DNA of 64,000 nucleotides from Arctopsyche grandis. Lineage: Eukaryota; Arthropoda; Insecta; Trichoptera; Hydropsychidae. The stretch's first letter is position 1; every line of letters starts with the position of its first letter. A program made the translations under genes and the position numbers. This document shows, in pieces, positions 58,268-64,000 of the stretch. The stretch spans positions 18,810,501-18,874,500 of the forward strand of contig NC_135362.1 in the NCBI RefSeq assembly GCF_051622035.1. Reading direction: 5' to 3'. Under the pieces are notes generated by a model that had not been told where the DNA came from, ran no database searches, and saw only the letters and a program-made list of their open reading frames with translations.

Positions 58268-58753
58268 GTTGAAGTGTATCTTCCAGTTGTAATATATTTT
58301 AACTAGCTAGAATATATTCCATCTAACCCACGTAAGTTTATTCACATGGCGAATTACATTCCAACTGGTCAAAATATATTACAACTGAAAATACAGTTCA
58401 ATTATAAGTCTACATAGATCGAAAGGTTAGGTTTCCGTGAAAACGTCAACTCGATCAGTAAATTGAGTTGAAAAGTCACATTTTTGTTGTTGTTTTGAAC
58501 ACCTTCTTAGAGCTATCGTAAAACGGTACTCATTACCTGTATTCGTAATATTAACGCATTATTGAATTCTAAATCATTCGTAATAAATAGCATCAGAGCT
58601 GTCAAAACTCAACTGTTATATTACAACTGGCGCACATTGTTGAAAGTGTTTGCGCTTGTAGAGATATAATATATCAGTTGAATTGTATTCGATTATAAAT
58701 GACTTAAAACGCCTGTTGGAATATATTACGACTAAAAATACACCTCGGCTGTA
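58268..58753. mobile_element. MITE-like element with AGTTGTAATATATT inverted ends
   Basis: Left arm 58268-58303 (GAAGTGTATCTTCCAGTTGT, AATATATTTTAAC) and right arm 58715-58753 (GTTGGAATATATTACG, ACTAAAAATACACCTCGG) are inverted and match at about three of four positions over 37 bp. The same block recurs internally near 58370-58400 and 58615-58635. No target duplication was identified. It has no coding capacity. Confidence 0.5.
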
Positions 58754-58859
58754 ACATACGCACACATACAATGTGAAATTTTTGGTAACTGCTAGCTGGG
58801 TTCAACTTATTTAAAGTTGCTTAATAATTTTTGACGACTATACTGGTTTGCGGTGTAAT

Positions 58860-59400
58860 TTTTGCGTATGTGTCAATTGTGTATTATAGAACTTTTCGAG
58901 CACTCTGACCTCCATTGTGAAGATGAGGACGCTGATGGATTAAAAATACGCAGGCAGGACCGAAGGAGAGATAGATATTTTAGCGCGGCCTTTTATCGTT
59001 TCGCCTCCCGTGGGGAAAATGGAGGTTTCGGGAAAACTCTTCGCCGCCACAGTCGTTTGCTCTCGGTTATGTCTGCTTCTTCTCTTCCCACCTGTCACAT
59101 TCCTCGTTCAATTTGGTGGCTGTGCCACAACTCGGATGCGCCTCGCTAAAAGTACTCTTCGACAGTTTGTCTATCGGATCGCGAACTTTTCCCACCCTCT
59201 TTCTCCCCTTCATTGTACGACCCACTACCACACATAGATTCTATCTGCACGATAACCACTTTAAAACCACCCGCCCCCCTACTATTGAAACAATTTCGCG
59301 AACACGGCGATGTCGTGCGAGCGGCTTATTACGGTCGAGCAATTTGTATTCGGTCATACCGAAGACTTGACAATAAATTAAACGAAGTGTTATAATTTGG
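58860..59400 (+). other. GC-richer open-frame island, unassigned
   Basis: Several plus frames overlap (58862-59149, 59010-59237, 59113-59370, 59213-59395). None has a recognised domain, and the openness follows from composition. The island might contain an exon or regulatory DNA. Confidence 0.25.
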
Positions 59401-59821
59401 TATCCAAATACTGCCAGATGTCATTGAATTGTATACACTAATTATTGCAACGAAATCGCATCAATTGGACAAAGAAGAGGGGGTTGATTAATATCATTCA
59501 TGCATTTATTTCACTAAAATGCTTTTTTCATCTCTCCACCCAATGTAGTACGAAAAGCCAGTTGATTGTTTGGCGGTGACGTAACGGCCCAATGGAAATT
59601 CATTGAATTTCAAGGGTGTCAGATGAACAATTTTGGCAATGATCTCTTGATCGTCACCTTGCGATGATTGTTTCCGACTATTATGTACATATGTATGTCT
59701 GACGAACGGTCAAATTTTGTCGACGCGTCCTAACGAAAAGTGTCAGCAAATATGCACATACATTTCTCATCCATTTTTCATTGCTAACTTTGTTACAGTA
59801 TATACATTTGTATGTATATTA
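59401..59821. other. non-coding stretch
   Basis: No feature recognised; ends at the TA that flanks the MITE starting at 59822. Confidence 0.5.
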
Positions 59822-60780
59822 GGCCGGAGTGAAAAACGCAAAATTTGGATCGAGGGACCTAGTGGAAAACTGTTACCGTATCAAGGGAACGTTAAATAAA
59901 ATATATCATTGATTTTAAACAATGTCCTGTGCCTCCAACCAATCGATTTATCTCTAACGAAATTTTGAAATATCTCTTTTTTGAAAGTACTTTTTAAATT
60001 ACTATTTCAAATGAACTGTATAAGAGGTATGTAAAAAAAAAGCTTAACATATTGAAGTTTATTTGGGTTTATTATGATAAGGTTTGGCTGATTAATGAGA
60101 ATTCTAAGTCGCCGTTTCGCTCGAGGGTTCAATGGGTGTTTGTATACTATACAGTGTATAGGCAGTACCGGTTTTAGAGGAAAGCTGGGTCGGGCGGCGC
60201 CCGAGGGCGCCAAATAAGTTAGGGCGCCGCTCGATGCGTCAAAGGCGCTTTAAATTTTAAAATTAAAGCGCCAAAAGCCATACAAAATTTAAGATTAAAG
60301 CGCCAAAGGAGAAATTTTTTTCTAAGGGGGTTTAGAAAAAATTGCCCGAGGGCGCCATTGGGTGTAAGGCCGGCACTGTGTATAGGGAAGCGTTATTTTC
60401 AAAAAATCGTCATTTTTATCGTGTTCTCGTAATTATTTTAAAAATAAAATTCGTTGAGAGCTTCCTTGGGTATATACATATATGTATATATTTAATTTGA
60501 ACAAAAATAATCTAAAAACATTACGTATTTTAGGAAATGTAATGAGATCAAAAGGATCTGTAGCTTTGACATAAAATGATATTTTGCGTAAAAATTGTTC
60601 ATTTTGGCCTCCTTATATTTCATAAAATTCGTAAATTTGTTGCATATTTAAATCGATTGGTCGAAGGCACAGTACATTGTTTAAAATCGAATATTTTTAT
60701 TTAACGTTCCTTTGATAAGACGAAAGCTTTCCACTAGGTCCATCGATAAAAAACCAAAATTCGCGTTTTTCGCTCCGGCC
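59822..60780. mobile_element. MITE of family 'M' with about 130-bp inverted repeats
   Basis: The left end GGCCGGAGTGAAAAACGC and right end GCGTTTTTCGCTCCGGCC begin terminal inverted repeats of about 130 bp. These include GGACCTAGTGGAAA, GGAACGTTAAATAAAA, TTTTAAACAATGT and CAATCGATTTA. Each side is flanked by TA (59820-59821, 60781-60782), consistent with a TA target duplication. The interior is non-coding and shares blocks with 13788-14530. A 216-bp hAT-like MITE is inserted at 60163-60378. Confidence 0.85.
60163..60378. mobile_element. 216-bp hAT-type MITE nested in another MITE
   Basis: The left end CAGTACCGGTTTTA and right end TAAGGCCGGCACTG form imperfect inverted repeats. They are flanked by the exact 8-bp direct repeat TGTATAGG (60155-60162 and 60379-60386), as produced by hAT transposases. 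The interior has GGGCGCC/GGCGCCC palindromes and repeated TTAAAGCGCCAAA blocks. It contains no coding sequence. Taking out the insert and one repeat restores continuity with the related copy at 13788-14530. Confidence 0.93.
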
Positions 60781-60782
60781 TA

Positions 60783-61714
60783 ATGTACACATGTGCACAT
60801 ATCGCTGTGAGTATATGTAAGGTTTTATGACCCAGTTGGGGCCACCCTTTCAAAAGAACGTGATATATGTATATCAAAAGGATTTCGCATGATATAGCAG
60901 CAAAGCTCGAGAAATCGAGTATGCGATTAATAATAATATTTTTCTCAGGCATTCAGTTTGGAGTGTGCACCATTAGACTTTTGAGTAAATATTGGCGAAA
61001 CGAGCGTTCGTTTGATCTTCGGATGCGAATTTGCGGCGCACATATATACATACACCGTGAAGTAAAATTCGAACTGACGTAAGCTGCTATCGACGCGGCT
61101 AATTCGAATTTGAACAAACGTTTTTAAATTTACCAGTGGATTTAGTATAAAAGCGGAGTGAGCTGCATTCACTGTGTGTGTGTGTGTGAATGGAGCCAAA
61201 AGCAACAAAGACGTCCGCTCGAATATTAGGGGGTCTTACACAATGATACATATGTATATGCATATCCATCGCAAATCGTCTCTCCGTCGTCTCCGTGATT
61301 GAATGCAGTGTAGTAATGAGTCGGAGGGGTTCTCGAGACCCACGTCATGTTCTCGACATTTACCCACAATGGCTCTCGGTGTTTGCGGGAAAGATCCCTT
61401 TGCATATGCACACGGACTCTTCGAGGGTCATCGCATCGAGGAACGAACAGACCAGATTAGTGCATTAATTGCCATCTAATAAAACTGGTCGGGCATTGGG
61501 AATCTGTGGCAATATACAGAGACGTGGCTACCGGACTGCTAATACTCGTATCGTGGCAACGTCCGAGTGACCAAATTTACGGACTCGGTCTGAATGTACT
61601 CGTATCGTGTCAACCAAATATAATCGCTGAACACTATTTCGGCCCTAATACACAGTTGCAAAACTATATAGCTATCTTATTAATGTAAAAAATCTTATTA
61701 TAGTTTTATTGTAT
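60783..61714. other. non-coding stretch
   Basis: Mixed composition. A (TG)n run lies at 61173-61188. Overlapping frames at 60734-60952, 60867-61082, 60945-61208 and 61226-61411 have no domain. A promoter-like TATA sequence is listed separately. Confidence 0.45.
61146..61173 (+). promoter_or_regulatory. weak TATA-box promoter candidate
   Basis: TATAAAAGCGG begins at 61146 and a TTCACT initiator-like sequence has its A at 61171. A spacing of 25 is slightly short for an insect TATA promoter, and no recognisable gene follows. Confidence 0.15.
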
Positions 61715-62337
61715 TGATTTATTTAAGTTTAAGTTGGGACCATCGTGGCATTACAGAAGTCCCTAATGCGCCACAACGGTCGAAAATATACAAAGAGATG
61801 AAAAAAATATATACATACAGACAAAAATACTTTTTCACATAATCATAAAAAAACAATAGCATTATTATAATAGGAGAAAAAGTAAAAATATCAAATAACA
61901 AAATACTATATAAGACCCAACCACAAATACAAAACATCCTTGCGAGGCCCAAATGGAAGAGAGAAAATCAAAATTCCATTCATACATTACATCCAATTAT
62001 CAAAATGATAACTGAGGTCGAAAATATCACATGCAGGCACAGCAGCAATAATTTCATTAAGAAGTCGGATATCTTTTGGAATAGAAGCCATCCGATAAAG
62101 CACTGTGCGGGCAGAGGTACAACCATCAATGATGATGTCTACATATGTAATTATTAGGGATATAAAGTCCCAACTATTCCAGCAACGATGGACATGACGT
62201 ACATATTGCCACGTATAAGCTGGAGAACAAAACTGAATTAATGAGACGTTTCTCCGAAGTTCAAGGAAATTATACCCAAGCATGGCCAAAAGGAAAGGAG
62301 TTGGGGTAGTAGTAGAGATATGCGTAATATCCATCAT
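61715..62337 (-). mobile_element. non-LTR retrotransposon 3' end, copy 2 (C-terminal ORF plus 3' UTR)
   Basis: The minus frame 62337-61987 (116 residues) reads LAMLGYNFLELRRNVSLIQF, then SARTVLYRMASIPKD, then AAVPACDIFDLS. This resembles the post-RT tail of Jockey/I-like ORF2 proteins, where an LGxxxLxxRR block is followed by R-R/ART-Y and an NxxxxxCDIF block. The 3' UTR after the stop matches 46718-47140 and ends with a hairpin (61738-61749 with 61770-61781). RT motifs are absent, so the copy is 5'-truncated. The frame is open, and the copy is younger or better kept than the one at 46.7 kb. Confidence 0.65.
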
Positions 62338-64000
62338 CTTTCCTATATAGGAAACGTAGAAATGATTATATGAAAATGTTTGTGAAACTTTGATCCCGCT
62401 TTTCGCTGACCGGCTCTAAGCTGCAGCTCTGCTAAAGAATAAGCAAAAATCTCCTTTGATATTTTCATCAAATTCGCATAAAACGAAAGAGAGGGGGTAT
62501 ATGTATTCGCATGCTATAATACCCATATATTGTAAATGGCAAATGGCTGGTGACCGTAATTTATACACTGAATTAATCTCATAAAGCAGTACTGAACACG
62601 AAAGCAAATTATATACCTACATATATGTGTGCTAATTATTTTGATTAAACATTTCTTATGACCTAGTACAGTTAGAGTGTTAGCGGTCATCTGTTGACCC
62701 GCTCAAAGTTTCCTCGGAGCAGTTATCATAGACCGCACCATAAAATCCACAATTTGCTCCTGTAACCGTAACTGTTACGAACGAAATAAACGTGGGGTCT
62801 CAAACTACCACATCTAGGGACAAAGTCTCGTAGATACGACAAGGTTTGAAAAAAATGTGGGAAATGAACATGTTCAAAGTATACATATAAAAATTTATGC
62901 AAGGCTGTGACAGAAATGGTTATAAGACGTGGGCTCGAAAAAGTTACGAAATTTATTATTGATATTTGACATACATAGGTGTTATTTAATTTCGTGAGTA
63001 GAAAAAGAGGAAAATATATTACGTTGTGGGAGAAGAATATTATATACTCCTATCTATGTATATGTATTTATATGCATACATACATGCATACTTTCGTATA
63101 ATGAAATACGCGTCATTTCAGTTTCCTGGAAGTCGGTGGTAGATGTTAATCCAAGTGACAATAGGTACATACGAGATCAGCCCTCAGAAATTCGTCACGA
63201 TTTCAGAACTACGTACATAAAACCTCATTTTCATCAAGTTGGCGAGATGAAGCTTGTGGCCTACCCCTATACAGCTTTGACACAGAAAGCTTGTAATGTA
63301 ACTCGATAGTCAAATGCGAAATAATTCGTAGAAATAGATCATTTGAAGTTTTCGTAATCCTCCGAATTATAATATTTTGACTTAAATTTTCCTTTGTCGT
63401 TTTAAAATTTTCTAGGGCGTGTGTTTGAAGTTACGAAGTCCAAAGTGTACGGTGGCAGAATAACCCCTTTGTTTTTTGTTTATTTTACGTTCTTTACCAA
63501 CGCGACGACTGATTCTTTTTCTTTAATTTACGGAATAAGATAATAAGAATTAATTGAGCAAAAAGTGATAATGATGGAATATATAATATATAAATTAAAT
63601 ATATGACATCTGAACTGCAAAACGAATTTCAGGCACATCAAAACTATTTCATAACATATTATAATGTAATATAAATCTTTTTGAATGTCATCGTCTTTTT
63701 CTTTCCGCTAGATTTACTGTCTGGTGGCACACGCATCTGTCCCACATATGAAACACATTTTTTAAACAACATTTGTGTACGAAATGCATATGTGACACAT
63801 TCTGTAATAAAAACATGGCAGCTTAATGTCATTTCTATGATTTGATTTGACAAATTGTCAACGTGCTCCCCCCTCCCAGTTGAAACACATTTTGCGATGA
63901 TTTTTTTAGGTCCGTTTCCAATGCATACTTCATTTACCGGTTGGGTTTGTTGTGTTTGTCCATCTGCTCCTACCCCGACTCACCCCTTACCGATTAATCT
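62338..64000. other. non-coding stretch to window end
   Basis: Frames at 62416-62607 and 63659-63853 match nothing. TACATA-type repeats occur at 63055-63090. No RNA gene or element end was recognised. Confidence 0.5.

Overview
The window is strongly AT-rich eukaryotic DNA, most likely from an insect. The evidence is split coding exons with GT/AG introns, very large non-coding gaps, RTE-type and other non-LTR retrotransposons, ZBED5-like hAT relics, Helitron ends resembling those described in insects, and pervasive TACATATGTA / TACATACATA simple sequence. The order or species cannot be fixed from sequence alone. No prokaryotic operons, phage genes, CRISPR arrays, rRNA genes or convincing tRNA genes were seen.

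Host coding content is sparse. The only clear host gene is an M14 zinc metallocarboxypeptidase on the minus strand (exons 21688-21397 and 20518-19946), predicted to be carboxypeptidase B-like. Its upstream exon carries a frameshift that a 16-bp tandem duplication can explain. GC-richer ORF islands at 16693-17095, 30740-31060 and 58860-59400, and a promoter-like CpG-rich block at 55180-55640 with a strong splice donor, may belong to other genes whose bodies lie elsewhere.

Mobile DNA is the dominant recognisable content. (a) RTE-clade retrotransposon: a copy with an intact RT domain on the minus strand (33649-35380), a short inverted copy (35439-35705) and an older copy (7955-8567). (b) Other non-LTR relics at 29756-30007, 37400-37790, 46718-47140 and 61715-62337. 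(c) A hAT relic with its 8-bp target duplication (49957-51602), plus a second relic with a BED finger (53778-54420). (d) Helitron-like short elements at 8741-8923, 24488-24657 and 25283-25471. (e) MITE-like elements with long inverted repeats at 12013-12161, 13788-14530, 24358-24715, 31479-32167, 56371-56490, 58268-58753 and 59822-60780. Two nested insertions can be resolved to the base: a Helitron inside a hAT-like MITE, and a 216-bp hAT MITE inside a TA-flanked MITE.

Between the repeats, islands of higher GC (3140-3560, 7300-7800, 9120-9530, 10140-10580, 12900-13500, 14760-15640, 23580-24080, 25840-26340, 36420-36720, 42240-42520, 53120-53560) look like conserved non-coding or regulatory DNA. 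I saw no clearly new multi-gene system. The most interesting material is the transposon architecture: conserved 3'-hairpins, nested insertions, and the RTE stop codon embedded in its tail repeat.
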